Below, piece after piece: positions 47,556-58,660 of a stretch of 64,000 nt of DNA. Below the pieces are notes generated by a model. It had not been told where the DNA came from and ran no database searches. It saw only the letters and a list, made by a program, of their open reading frames with translations. Numbering within the stretch: the first letter of the stretch is position 1; each line of letters starts with the position of its first letter. The position numbers and the translations under genes were made by a program. Origin of the DNA: Anisakis pegreffii (lineage: Eukaryota; Nematoda; Chromadorea; Rhabditida; Anisakidae); the NCBI GenBank assembly GCA_035041965.1, contig JAPYMA010003040.1:62001-126000 (forward strand). Reading direction: 5' to 3'.

Positions 47556-48876
47556 TTATGAGGGATTTGTGAACGACAGTTGCTGTGACTCGGATTTTAG
47601 CGTTCTTCCTCCACGAATGATGAATGTTGGCGATCGATTAGGGTAGTTCATGATTTGCGTATTCGGTGGCTTTAGATTCTCTTTGTTCTCGTTGTCGTCC
47701 ACGTTGAAGCGTTCAACTTGAGCCTGGAATATAGGAAACTTGATTGTTGACTGAAACATATCTTTTCAGCATGCCAACGCTACTCATCTAAGAGCACAGG
47801 TGAAATACTGGTTCATTAGCTACTTATCTTATCGGTAGAAGAAGATGGTTAAGTTTTGAATCTCGATGAATTCAACGATGAATTCAGCTTTCATTGCTCG
47901 TCGACAGAAAATTGACCAGTACAAGTGAGTTGTATCGCAAGCATTTCGAATTGTGAGAGCTTATCGTTGATCAGGATGTTTGCTCGTAATTTCTGGACAG
48001 TGTCTAAGGATAAATTTTCTTGAGTGGTAGCATTCGGGAGGCAACTTTGTGCAGGTTTCGGTTCTGCTGTTTGAACAGTTGTCGGTTTTGAACAACTGGT
48101 CTTTTGCTGCGGACAGACACTGCTTGGAGGCGATAATGGAAATATGCATTTTTTGATTAATCAACAGAAATGATCGAAGAAAATTCTGAGTGTTTTTTTT
48201 GGGCCAACAGCTAACAAGCTGTTGTGATTTGCAAGTAACAAACTGTTTTGAGTTTAAACAATTCTGAGCAGTGCGCCATTTCATCGCAAAAATCCATCGC
48301 TAAACATTCCAAATTCAACAACCATCATCATTGCTCGAAGTACTCAATTGTGCTTCATTCTTTTGAGGCTTGTGGCCTTCATTTCTGTGCATATCGAATC
48401 AAACGCAACCTCATGCATTTGTTCTCTTATATTTGAAACCTCATCTGCACTAACGACCATATTATGATGCAGTGAAAATCTCCTAAAAGGCTCGTTTTCT
48501 TATCAGTACAAGTTTGAAACTCGTTTTTCTTACATAGCACCTAAAATGAACCGTTGTTTATCTGTCATAAGTAAGCAAACTGTTCTAGAAATAGGTATCT
48601 CCTAAAAATGTTCAGAATCTTATAGAGGTGATAAAGGACCAATAAAATGATTACCTGAAGATCTGCAATATAATCGATGATTCTTTGAAGAAGTTCAAGC
48701 TGAGATAAACCTTCGTGGGCATATGGCACGATCCTTTGCAATTTGGCGAGTGTCGCCTTACGTTCTCGGCGCTCTTGTGACATTTTGGCAATGCGTCGTC
48801 GTCGAGAGGACGGTGGATCACTGCACTCCGAATTGGACGCGGAAGTGCTAGACGATGGACTGGATGTGGTGGACAT
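47556..48876 (-). CDS. Small helix-loop-helix protein, Id/extramacrochaetae-like, copy 1
   Basis: Exon 1 (48876-48655) encodes 74 residues and exon 2 (47723-47556) 55 more, joined in phase 0 across a 931-base intron with a GTAATC donor and a TTCCAG acceptor. Residues 2-24 are Ser/Thr/Pro-rich and 25-40 are very basic (RRRR, then ERRERK). Residues 42-54 form helix 1 (TLAKLQRIVP), and residues 59-73 form helix 2 (LELLQRIIDYIADLQ), closely like helix 2 of Id proteins. Id proteins dimerise with basic HLH factors and block their DNA binding. The basic stretch here is out of register with the E-box-contacting region of true bHLH proteins, so an Id-like or atypical role is inferred. Exon 2 contains KEN at residues 88-90, a possible APC/C degradation signal. 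The intron also holds open frames that I reject. Confidence 0.8.
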
Positions 48877-48895
48877 TCGATGTGGAGATGAAGTA

Positions 48896-48905
48896 CTGCA
48901 AAAGG
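48896..48905 (-). promoter_or_regulatory. Possible spliced-leader acceptor of the first HLH gene
   Basis: CCTTTTGCAG on the minus strand lies 19 bases before the ATG. A trans-splice there would remove an upstream out-of-frame ATG. This is inferred from position and consensus only. It could instead be a cis-acceptor of a 5' untranslated exon. Confidence 0.4.
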
Positions 48906-50604
48906 CTCATTGCATCGTCAGTTCGGCGTCAAATTGCGATTAAGTGACTGCGAGCGATTAACGATGCACGTTAAATTGAATGTCTCAAATTGATCTACGA
49001 AAAGCTGTTGTATGATTGAAGTGAAATGCAATTGTACATGCGAGGATCACTTTTTGTTGTTGCTGATAAGATGACTGATGATGAAAAATTAATCGACTAA
49101 AACGGGATTCACTGCAATTCAGGACAGCATCTCCTAACAATACGAATTGAGTGATCATCAGCAGTAAAAACAATGTAAACAAGACTTCTCAAGAGTGATC
49201 ATTCTTGGAAATTAGGTGGAACATATTGATAGTTAAAATATAATAACAGTGCCATTGAATGATATCTTTCGGCCAGTTTGTGCGATAAATTGAGCGCAGT
49301 GGATTCAGCGAAATTTGTGGACTCAAGAGATATCTAACGATGTTTTGAAATCAGCCAAAATTTTCTGAGAAAGAGGTTTTCCTTGTGGTTGAACATGCGA
49401 TGTCAGCGATCAGCTATAAACACATTCACTCGATCATTGGATTACTTCAAATGTTTCCTCAAATTATCTCATTCGATAAATACTAACTCCAGTTCCCAAG
49501 CAGTTGACAGCAAAGCGATCTCCTGAACTGTTTATCTCACAAAAGCATCGAATCAATTGATGAATGTGAGGGGAGGTAGATCAGTCTGGTTCTCGATCAG
49601 TTCTTTTCTAATCGCCTCCTTGCAAAAACGTAGCAAGCGAAACCAAACACTTTGAGGTCATTGATGAAAAAATTCACCGTTTTGAATTGACTGAGTGTGC
49701 AAGCCAAATGGTACAATAATAGAGAAGTGGAATGAGAAGATTAGGCAAACGGACAGATATGGTTACAAATTCGATTTGGACTGGTTGGTTATGTGCTGTT
49801 ATGAGTTGATGAAGCATCATCACCTCACCACAACCAGCATAAGTACCATGAATATGATCACTAAACATTGAAAACTATCCCAAACTCTCAGCCATAAATA
49901 TAACCACGCCCTAAGCGAGCGATCCACCAAGAGCCACCAACCTGCTGTTCGCACTGCTCAAACAAATAACTACAGCTCTACCTTTACAATTACTATTACT
50001 AGTTCGAGTACCTCTATTATTACTATTAAAAGCACACAAAAAGCCATTGCAGGGGCCACGCCCCGACACATCAGATGAATTCGGATAATATTTAGCAGCG
50101 GTTAACAGCACACCAACATCGCTGCCTGCTCGCAAACACATGCAGACAGCTGTGCTGCGCACCTGCGCAACTCTTTTGCTCGTCAGTCGAGAAGCACCTT
50201 ACATTGGTTGGGGTCGGTAGGTACTGGACACAATCCTAGGAATATGTTTGTCGTGGATGAACAGCTAAATCGAGTCTTTCACATTGCCGGCCTACAAGAA
50301 TTTATTATTGACGAGCAGTTGCTAGTGCAATCGACTTTGTTTGTGCTGGCGATGTTAATTATGATTTTAAGCAGAACTTAGCGCTGGAATAAATTAATAC
50401 AACACGAAAGAGAACGAAAAAGCAATCCTCAGGATGGAACAATGATTACGTCAAAGAATTCAATGGAATTGCAAGAAGACTCCAAAATCGTCGACTTCAT
50501 TGATGAGTGTGGAATTAAATAACTTGCAATAGTTAGTGATTGGTCGTTGACAAATGAACAGAGATGCACTAATGAGGTGTGACACAGGGCAAACTCTGTT
50601 TGTA
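48906..50604. other. Upstream region of the HLH gene; GC-richer patch
   Basis: 49900-50220 is more GC-rich than its surroundings. It has a minus-strand frame (50162-49911, 83 codons after a GCGCAG acceptor, Gly/Ser/Asn-rich) that may be an exon or a promoter region. Another minus frame at 49868-49674 (64 residues) has an ATG. Neither is recognised. Confidence 0.25.
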
Positions 50605-51297
50605 TCAGTTAGCGTAGATGAAGTTAATTCGGTGTGGCTTATTCGTTAATGAAGATAACGCGTCAGAATTTTTCTCATTTAGAATCCTCTCACAAAAAAT
50701 TACCATAGTGATGCAACCAAGTCGAGAAAAGATTTTGTGAGTTACGGCCAAACGTTCAGCTAAACCAGTAACGCAGCTGACTATCCAACAACACCGAGAA
50801 TGAAAATATCGGTTTCGTTTGTACAGCATGAGCATCATTACACCAACGTAAGTGTTTATTGCTACAACTAAACCACTAATTTCTGAAGATATATGCAATG
50901 TATAGTTTAGTACATCAACATTGATCAAAACATAATTAATGAAAAAACAATTAAATACAATCACAAAGCGTGTAACTATAACCGTAATCAGTAAGTTCCA
51001 AGGCCGAAAGTCATATCCAATCTTATAGCGATAGCAGTTCATTGAGCACATGTCCCGTTTGTTAATTTGCATCAGACAATATACACCTAATGAGTAATTC
51101 AAGCAGTTGTTTGCAGACATTAGGTTTTTAAATTCATGACAATGCAATTTTAAACCATTCTTCGTTACGTTCAACAACTGTCGCCTATTTGTCTTATGTT
51201 TGGTTTCGAAATTCTGAACACACACCGAGTAGCTCTCATATTTCTTTAGAATTGACGAACAGCTGAGGCGATTGAACGAATTCATTGCAATTATCAT
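50605..51297 (-). CDS. Intronless frame of 230 residues, possible two-helix membrane protein
   Basis: This is much the longest open frame in the window. Frames this long are not expected by chance here, since stops fall roughly every 17 codons in random AT-rich sequence. The ATG at 51297 is used; the frame is open two codons further, to a GTG. The N-terminal 95 residues are polar and basic, with nine cysteines in the first 93. Residues of about 98-124 (starting WNLLITVIV) and 136-157 (SGLVVAINTYVGVMM) are hydrophobic enough to span a membrane. The tail is basic. No family is recognised; a degenerate chemoreceptor or an intronless retrocopy is possible. Lack of introns is unusual next to the spliced genes here. 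Confidence 0.5.
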   Translation of the reverse strand: MIIAMNSFNRLSCSSILKKYESYSVCVQNFETKHKTNRRQLLNVTKNGLKLHCHEFKNLMSANNCLNYSLGVYCLMQINKRDMCSMNCYRYKIGYDFRPWNLLITVIVTRFVIVFNCFFINYVLINVDVLNYTLHISSEISGLVVAINTYVGVMMLMLYKRNRYFHSRCCWIVSCVTGLAERLAVTHKIFSRLGCITMVIFCERILNEKNSDALSSLTNKPHRINFIYAN

Positions 51298-52511
51298 CTT
51301 CACGGATTACTTCGAATCAAACTATACTCCTCACACATATGAAACATCTAAGTAAATTTCGTCACCAATCAACTGATTCAAACGCTTCAAAGGTGGAAAT
51401 TTTCGATAGCCGATACAGAAGATTGGCACGGCTTTTCTTTCGCTGAGATACTGTCGGGACTATCCTGCAGATGCTTCATCAATAACAAAGCCTTATTATG
51501 CATACAAGTAGGGAAATTTCGATAGAATATTACTGTAGAATACTTCCGAGATGAAATCTGACGACAGATGTAAGCGATTCGACATTGATAAAATCTCGCC
51601 TCGCTGCGGACCTCATTTCATAATATTTTGTTGCGTACTGCGGTACAACGGCATTGACCGCTACTGCCTGCAGATCAATTTTAACGAGATTAAATGCATT
51701 ATAAACGTTAAGCTAAATGGATTAACTGCTTCGAAGTCATCAAGATATGTACGAATTAACATGAATGAATCGACGCCTGCGTCTTGAGAAGTTAATGGCA
51801 TTGATGTGACAGAAACAAAATCGCACAATTGTCTTTTTCAAAAATACCATAATGACAAGAGCACACAGTAGTGAGAGTGTTATTGAAATATGGTGTGCAT
51901 TCACAACATATAAACTTGACAAAATCGCATAATATTTTCATACGAAAATATATTTGACCACTAAACATGATCAACCAGCCATTTTAGAAGCGCATACAGA
52001 CAACAGCTGCCTTAAATATGTTGAATGTCTGTTTGTGTTTGTTGCTTTATTAACTTCTTCACTCGCAGAACAGCCTCAACATATTATCATTAAGCCAACA
52101 TATGCTCAGCGGCTGATGTATCGATATAAATAATTGAATATCACCTTGCGGCAGAGGGTTACTAACATTCTTAAACAGTTCACTGGAATCAATTCCTATT
52201 ATATATTCATCCTAACTGTTCAATTTAATTTCGTTCACAAAGAGGCGTTCAGTCGTGCTGTAATATTCAAAAAATTTTCAACAAACTCGAATCGCGCAAC
52301 ACTGGGTGGTGGAGAGTGCGCTACCTTTCACGATTGCATAGTTAAAATTCATTTATAGTGCAGAATTTGAGCAAAAATGAGCACCTTATGCTTCCTAATA
52401 CCTTGCATCTCAAGAGTAAACTTTACTTCAATCTCTTATGCATGAAATGATAACTGATCGTTATGGCTGCCGTAATCATTAGCATTTGGATTGGAATGCA
52501 TATTTTGGTTC
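51298..52511. other. Short frames only
   Basis: 51551-51787 (+) is an ATG frame of 78 residues with six cysteines and varied third bases, the most protein-like of this stretch. 52134-52358 (+) is open but lacks an ATG. Both lack motifs and are not called as genes. Confidence 0.25.
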
Positions 52512-52835
52512 TTAGTTTGATTCATTGTAATCAAATCGACAGTTGTCAGTTAACGCATAACAGTTCCACTGCTGAAGGAATAAATTTTTCATACGTTTGT
52601 TAGCAATGAATTCGACAGCAATATCTCTTTGAATTTTCTTAAATGATTCGAACGCTGGAAAATTTCATAAAACAAGCGATTTTTTGTGGAATAATCGAGT
52701 AAAATAATTATGTTCTTCCTTACGATAACAACGGAATGGAAAAGAAACGCAGTGGACCGAACCGAAATCTGCACAACTGCTTATGGGCATTGCGATTATT
52801 GAGAGAATTCGCGCGATAGCAGCCATATCGCTCAT
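52512..52835 (-). CDS. Candidate small secreted cysteine-containing protein, 84 residues
   Basis: Exon 1 (52835-52724) has an ATG and 37 codons and ends in phase 1 at a GTAAGG donor. Exon 2 (52654-52512) enters in phase 1 after TTTTCCAG and encodes 46 residues to TAA. Residues 4-18 are hydrophobic and are followed by small residues and cysteine, as in a signal peptide. Five cysteines lie at about 21, 29, 36, 69 and 76. Exon 2 is rich in Lys, Glu, Asp and Gln, unlike chance translations. Other frames of exon 1 are also open, which lowers certainty. It is divergent from the gene starting at 52913, with 77 bases between the two ATGs. No family is recognised. Confidence 0.4.
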
Positions 52836-52912
52836 CGGCAAGTAACAAGAGTGCAAATGTTAGATGAATGGTTGAAATCACCGACTTGAAACACACCATT
52901 GAAGGATATTTG

Positions 52913-53369
52913 ATGCGCATCAATTATAGATGGCTCATCATGATGATTTTTAATCACCCGGCTCATCATCTGACTGATCTTGTATTCTCATGAATATGGA
53001 GAATCCACATAATTATTGATGTGGTTCAGAGCTGTATTCAGCTGTTGACTATTGGCGAACATCGCGGTTTATTTTCAAAATTAGCTAACATTTGCACATT
53101 GGAAGCATGTGTGTGCGTTTGCGAAATGAAAGCATGTGGCAACAATATTGTTATGTGTTTAATTGTAAGGATGTGTTTGAAGATAATTGAAATGATAATG
53201 ATATGAGCATAATAATAGCAAAAACTTAATCATCAACCGTCTGCGTTCATCATTATTCCTAACGGCCACAATTCAGTCGGTCGCATACGTTTCCAACGTC
53301 TGTGCCCTCCTGGCGAGACAGCAGCAGATGCCACGTAACGCAGCAGTACGATCCCTCAACAGAAACTAG
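52913..53369 (+). CDS. Candidate three-exon cysteine-rich small protein, 94 residues
   Basis: Exons are 52913-52981 (ATG, donor GTATTC), 53042-53164 (ATTCAG acceptor, GTAAGG donor) and 53277-53369 (ATTCAG acceptor, TAG). All junctions are phase 0. Exon 2 has six cysteines, including ACVCVCEMKAC, which suggests disulfides or metal binding. The first 15 residues are hydrophobic but end poorly as a signal peptide. Exon 3 is Gln/Arg/Asn-rich. The 77-base gap to the opposite-strand gene could hold a shared promoter. No family is recognised. The second exon has the best splice signals. Confidence 0.38.
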
Positions 53370-54434
53370 GACAGAAATTCGCTCATATGATTATTTTTCG
53401 GATACATAAAGTTCACCCAACCTGTTTAACTGTCACTCACTGTCACTTAACGTTATTCATCGAAATGTTTGACTCAGGGGATCTGTTTCCCGATTATATC
53501 GCACCATTTTTAGAATTTCTTGTTTCGTTCAATTAATTCAATTTTGACATGCACCTATTCGTGGGAAATTCTTTCATGTTTCCAGGCTAGTTCTACAATG
53601 TTTCATTGTTCGTTGGGGTTCCACATTTTACAGAAGGTTTTTTGATGTTATCCTATCGGAACGGTTCTCAATTACATTTTTCATCATATAAAATCGACTT
53701 TATTAAGGCACAAATAAAACTCTTATTTAAAAACTCACATGCACAACGTATGTGTTTCATGCCAGTGAATGTTATTGACTGAACGAATCGTGAATGATGA
53801 AGTCTATCGTCGAAAGGTGTAAAAACAATTCACATCAGGAATATGGTACAATCATGTAGATATTCGTCAGATGATCAAATTGACCAATTCAACTCAACGA
53901 CATTTGTCGAGATCCGAAGTCGGCACAGCTGTATTAAATGCATTCAGCATTTGTCGTTTCTGCTCAATCTGTTTTATAACAACTGCATTATATTCCATAT
54001 TTCACCACTTGCTAAAATTTTACTTTCGTGGTGTATTCATCAGCTCGAAACGACATCCTGTTGGTAGGGCATCTTAAAACAAAATACGCAACCAATAAGA
54101 ATACTTCTTGGGGTTGATATCGATATATGCCTTGCACATCGAAGGCCCTGATCTGTCGTTTCGAGAAAATAATATTTTAATGTCTAAACACTGGTTGTAA
54201 TTACGGGGTATGATCGAAGGCTTCGCTGAATGAGTATCGGTCAAGATTTCGAAAGGATAGCGTCATGAAATGAGAGCACTTTAAGGTTGTATTTTGTGGT
54301 TGAACTGGCAAACTGACCAGTTTTAGGTCCATTATGGGCAAATTTACATTCGGAATCATTTAAGGTTTAAAAATGAACTCATTGATGTACTGCTTCAGAT
54401 GATCATTCCTCAGGCTCAGTGCAATAAAACACTT
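53370..54434. other. One short membrane-like frame
   Basis: 53871-54077 (+) opens with an ATG directly after a CGTCAG that could accept a spliced leader. It encodes 68 residues with a hydrophobic centre (about 26-50) and a basic end. A second frame of 74 codons overlaps it. Nothing else is seen. Confidence 0.25.
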
Positions 54435-54740
54435 TCAAAAACTAGCGAATTTAAGATGGGTGAATAAATTTGAATGGGTGTGAAGAGAATTTAATGGGAA
54501 TGTTTGCGGCGATATTTGTTGACCATATGATGAATCAATGCAATCAACGTGTATGTGTTTGAAAGTGAGTATAGGATATAATTTGTGCCAAGAAGGGTAA
54601 CCCGTCTGGTGAGGCTCACAGATTTCGAAGCGCCATAAGGCCCTCTCGAGCAGAGGAACACAGCACAACAACATCAATTGGTAGTAGTCGTGACACTTCG
54701 AATCAGATGGTGGAATAATAACAGCAATAGATACACACAT
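54435..54740 (-). CDS. Candidate small gene, up to 101 residues
   Basis: An ATG frame of 101 residues starts with a hydrophobic, cysteine-containing region and has an aromatic middle. A GTGAGC donor inside it (after residue 40) would allow splicing to an exon ending a few residues after a GCTAG acceptor, giving a shorter protein. I cannot decide between the forms. No motif is recognised. Confidence 0.25.
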   Translation of the reverse strand: MCVSIAVIIPPSDSKCHDYYQLMLLCCVPLLERALWRFEICEPHQTGYPSWHKLYPILTFKHIHVDCIDSSYGQQISPQTFPLNSLHTHSNLFTHLKFASF

Positions 54741-57700
54741 ATGATGATTTGATAAAGTGGTATTGAATCAGAATGATGCTCATTAGATAAACGGCAAATG
54801 CTGTTAAGAGTATAATTGAATTGGTTCATTTGCACATATAACTTGAATTCATTCAGTTCTGATTTACTTTACTTCATCTTTCATACCGAATAGAACCATG
54901 AATGAATCAAATAGCTCATCTGAATATGACGTTTCTTCTACTAACGCGCAAACTTAAAAATGATCATTCATTCATAGTGAGAAGAATGAAATGTTTAATT
55001 TTGGAACTCTTCACTTTGATGTTATTCAAAACGTGAAACGTTCATGATCAACAACTTTTTCATTACTTCCGCACAAAAGTTAAAATTTACTCCAATTTCA
55101 GATCCAAAAAAACGTCCGGACGTTTGTACTGTACTTGATACCGCTTATGCACACTTGCACTCAATCACTACAGCTGTAGCATTGCTTATTTTGAGTGCCA
55201 TATTTCCCGCATATTCTGCTCGAATCACACAGTTTATTGTGATAAATCATGAACAGACATAAACTTGCATGTTTCCATCTGTGTACTATTGCTGGGCTGA
55301 ACAAGATTGTTGTGTCATTATTCGGCATCATCAAAATATAGCTCTGTTACGACACACCCTAATGAACGCTCATTAGACACTAATTAAGCGATGGTCTTTT
55401 GATGATGAAATATAATACATTACAATGACCAGCTGTGCTTCACATTCGCTGCCATCGTTGTGCTTCTTCATTTTTGCGATTAATTAACATCGCAACTGCG
55501 ATTTTCATCTTTTCGAAATTGTTAGCGATTTGTGCAGAAAGAAATATTTGTGCAGAAAGCAAAAATTTTCAACCTATTGGAATGTTCAATGACTGCACTA
55601 TATCAATTCGGTGTAACGGAAGTGCTTTGTGCATCAATTTGTTTTTTGAATCGCCCAGAATGCTGAGTTGACCTACAAAGTTCACAGCGGCAATTGTCAA
55701 TATTCTATGAAATAATAAATTTAGCACTTCTGTTAGATGATATCATTTTGCTTATAGCACTGCGCGCTTGAGCTGATTGGAAGGGCAAAATTTTCTGACG
55801 ATTCACCTGCTTTGTGCATCAATATTCGTAGAATTACACTGAATGATAGTGAAACGGGAAGCTTATCGAGAAACCATCCGAGATGCTTTCCAAATAAGCT
55901 TTTGGTATGAAATTTGACTACTTATGCGATATCCTGTAATCTCTGTTCAGGTTAGTAAAAGATTAATCTACGTGCTGGTATTGTTACATGGCTTGACCCG
56001 AAACCGTTAGGACAATGCTTTTGCAGGTATGATTGATGTGCCCGGTGTCGGTTCACTGTATCACATTAATTGTTGTTATTATAAGGGAATAGGCATGTTG
56101 CGATTGTTATGTGTACGATTTGTGTGTGGTTTTATAATTTACATTAATGTGCGCGACAAAACACATAAAACGATTACATCATAACGATTACAGCAATTTT
56201 GCAGTCGGATGCTTTGATGCATCCGCAGACCGCTTCCGGCATTTTGAATTATGTCAATTGGCGCCATGTCGCTTTCTTTACAAATGCTAAACGTAACGAA
56301 CGATCGTCAACCGTTACCGAACTAATCGTTACCGTAACTATGCAGGTGTCTAGGCCGCCTTTTACATGATGCTGTATCAATTTTATTGATGCTACGTTTG
56401 CAGCTTGCTTATTGTTTTGCAGTAATCGTTTGCATGAAAGCATCCACACAGAATTGATTATTAGTTCTTCCGTTATTTGTGTGCACTATTTGAAAAAGAG
56501 CAAGGAAACGGAATGAAACATTTCACCGAACAAACTGTCAGCAATCCATAAGTAAGTGATCACAAAGTGGAATTAATTGGTGTGCTTACCAGTCCTTTTA
56601 ACTCAGAATTTGTCTCAAATTTCGCTTCATCTTCGCAGCCTTTCCGCTAGGGCTGAATCGATTCTTCATGATAATGATTTTTCACTGATACAGTTTCGTT
56701 GACATTCATTGATCTTGTGTTTTCATTGATTTTTACTTTCACTTTTCATTACTTTCATTTCACTTTTCACTTTGTTCACTTTCGTACTTTTCATTGATAC
56801 ATTTTCATCCATGAAAATAGCACACGCACTCAGGGTTTTCTTATGTTATGATGTAAGAATATGCTGTATGAATATGGTATTGGAAATAAATCAACAACAA
56901 ATTGCACAAAAGGAACTTCAAATGTGGAATTTATCAAGTTTTGTCTGTATCCGAATTTATTTCGTTAACTAATTTCGATAATTGATTAATAGGGAGTCTT
57001 TTGGTTCCCCACTTATATCTACTATATTTAGCTTCCTATTGACGTATGCCAACGTTCCAGTGCAATGAATGTGATATTGTTGCATAGATATTAAGACGAG
57101 CTATCGCCTAAATACATATCACTATCGAAATTTTGGTGAAATATAATCCGAATATAAACATACCAACAAGTACGTTGATATCTGCTAATAAACAAAAAGC
57201 AACAGGTGCAAGTTCCCACAAACAATTGTAATATACCTTTGGATAATATAATGCAATGAAGTGAGTTTATGTTATGTGTACTTATGCATAATTGTTCACA
57301 TATGGATATGTACATAATTACGGAACGAAACGCAAATTATAGCACATAATAAGAATCACAGCACATGAGTGAAGTTTTTAGACCCCGGGTGGTCATGTAA
57401 TTCATAATGGATCATGAGCGATTGCCACCGACCTCAACGTTCACAATATGCTCATATACCACGATCAACTCAGATTTCTCACCTAATTGTTCCTTTCACA
57501 GTTGTCACTTGATTTTCTCATTCATGCACACCCATTCATCATAATAACACAGCAATAGATTAGGCTCTGAAGTTGCACAGGATGAAAAATGATCACATTT
57601 ATTCGCACATACACCTTAATTATATGTGCAACATCCATTCAACTACAGTCAGAACTTTGATTGTTGTATTGTTCTGTCTGGTGCATTTTGATTTAGAGAG

Positions 57701-58378
57701 CCTGGCAGAACACACAATGATTACAAAATTAATTGTGACGAAAGGAATCGAACAACTGGAGGAAGTAATTTCAGATTAATTGAGCTCAAACGTATCCCTC
57801 AGTCATCTTGATAAAGAATGTATCACTTTCGGCAATGCATATTATCATGAAACAACATTTTGCTGATACTGAGTGAAAATATCAAACATGCTCGCTTCGG
57901 TGAACGTGTTTTTGTTTTCTAGGTATGTCAAAAACGGGAAGGTACACACTGGACTACTGGAAAGGAAAACTGCCGTGCAGACATGAAATTAGCTGCTAAA
58001 ATACACATATGAATTTTTGAACGTAAACTCTGCGTGCTGATTATGAGTTGCTTCCGGATGAATGTCAACATGTGAACGGTGCATATGGGTTATTGCATAA
58101 GGTTGTGTTATGTTTTGATATGTAAGCCATATGTTGTTACATAAGGCATACCATAACACACCAGCAACAATCGTTCAGAGATATCTGATGCAAACATGAT
58201 CAAAATATATATTATTGATCATAGTGGTCACATGTGGGCATTGTTCTTTGCATATGCGTTAGTTAAGCGCATGAGGTCGGCATCTTTCAAAATACGGTTC
58301 TCTTTTCTTGAGTGATTCGGGATGGCAGATGCATTCTGGACACAATGCTGCGGAGTGCTAACTGAACTGTTCGCTCCT
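54741..58378. other. No supported gene; several short frames
   Basis: Frames at 55044-55262 (+, ATG, one hydrophobic segment), 55435-55671 (+, hydrophobic then seven cysteines, no ATG), 56443-56249 (-, ATG, 64 residues) and 57582-57779 (+, ATG) have some protein character but no family match or proven splice sites. There are no repeats of note. Confidence 0.25.
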
Positions 58379-58660
58379 TCAAATACCTTCCTTCCCTGAT
58401 AACAGCTGCGCCAAAAAGCGTTCCAAATGCGCATCTGTTTGAGGGTTTTTATCCATTTGTGTGAAATCCTTACCGGCAATGCCAAGCTGATCCCAGTCCA
58501 AATGGTCGTATTTCAAGAGACCATACAGATGGTTCCAAATGAAAAAACAAATGATTGCTAGACTGATTTCACTTTCTGCGTAGAATCATTGGTAAAAATA
58601 TTGCCGATCAGACTGAATACAGTAATAACTGACTTTGAATGTTTTCAGTTTTTCAGTCAT
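58379..58660 (-). CDS. Candidate two-exon single-pass membrane microprotein, 75 residues
   Basis: Exon 1 (58660-58630) encodes ten residues starting MTEKLK and ends in phase 1. A 54-base intron follows, then exon 2 (58575-58379) encodes 64 residues after ACGCAG. A hydrophobic, aromatic segment (SLAIICFFIWNHLYGLL) near residues 14-30 is followed by an acidic, hydrophilic tail ending LLSGKEGI. The charged tail, rich in Asp, Gln and Lys, is unlike random translation. The donor of exon 1 (GTTATT) is weak, so the N-terminus may be wrong. It is a small integral membrane protein by shape only; no family is recognised. Confidence 0.35.

Noticed and set aside
47880..48570. Plus-strand exon-like pieces and a 107-codon minus frame inside the intron of the first HLH gene
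   Set aside because: None connects to other exons in phase, and frames of this size occur by chance.
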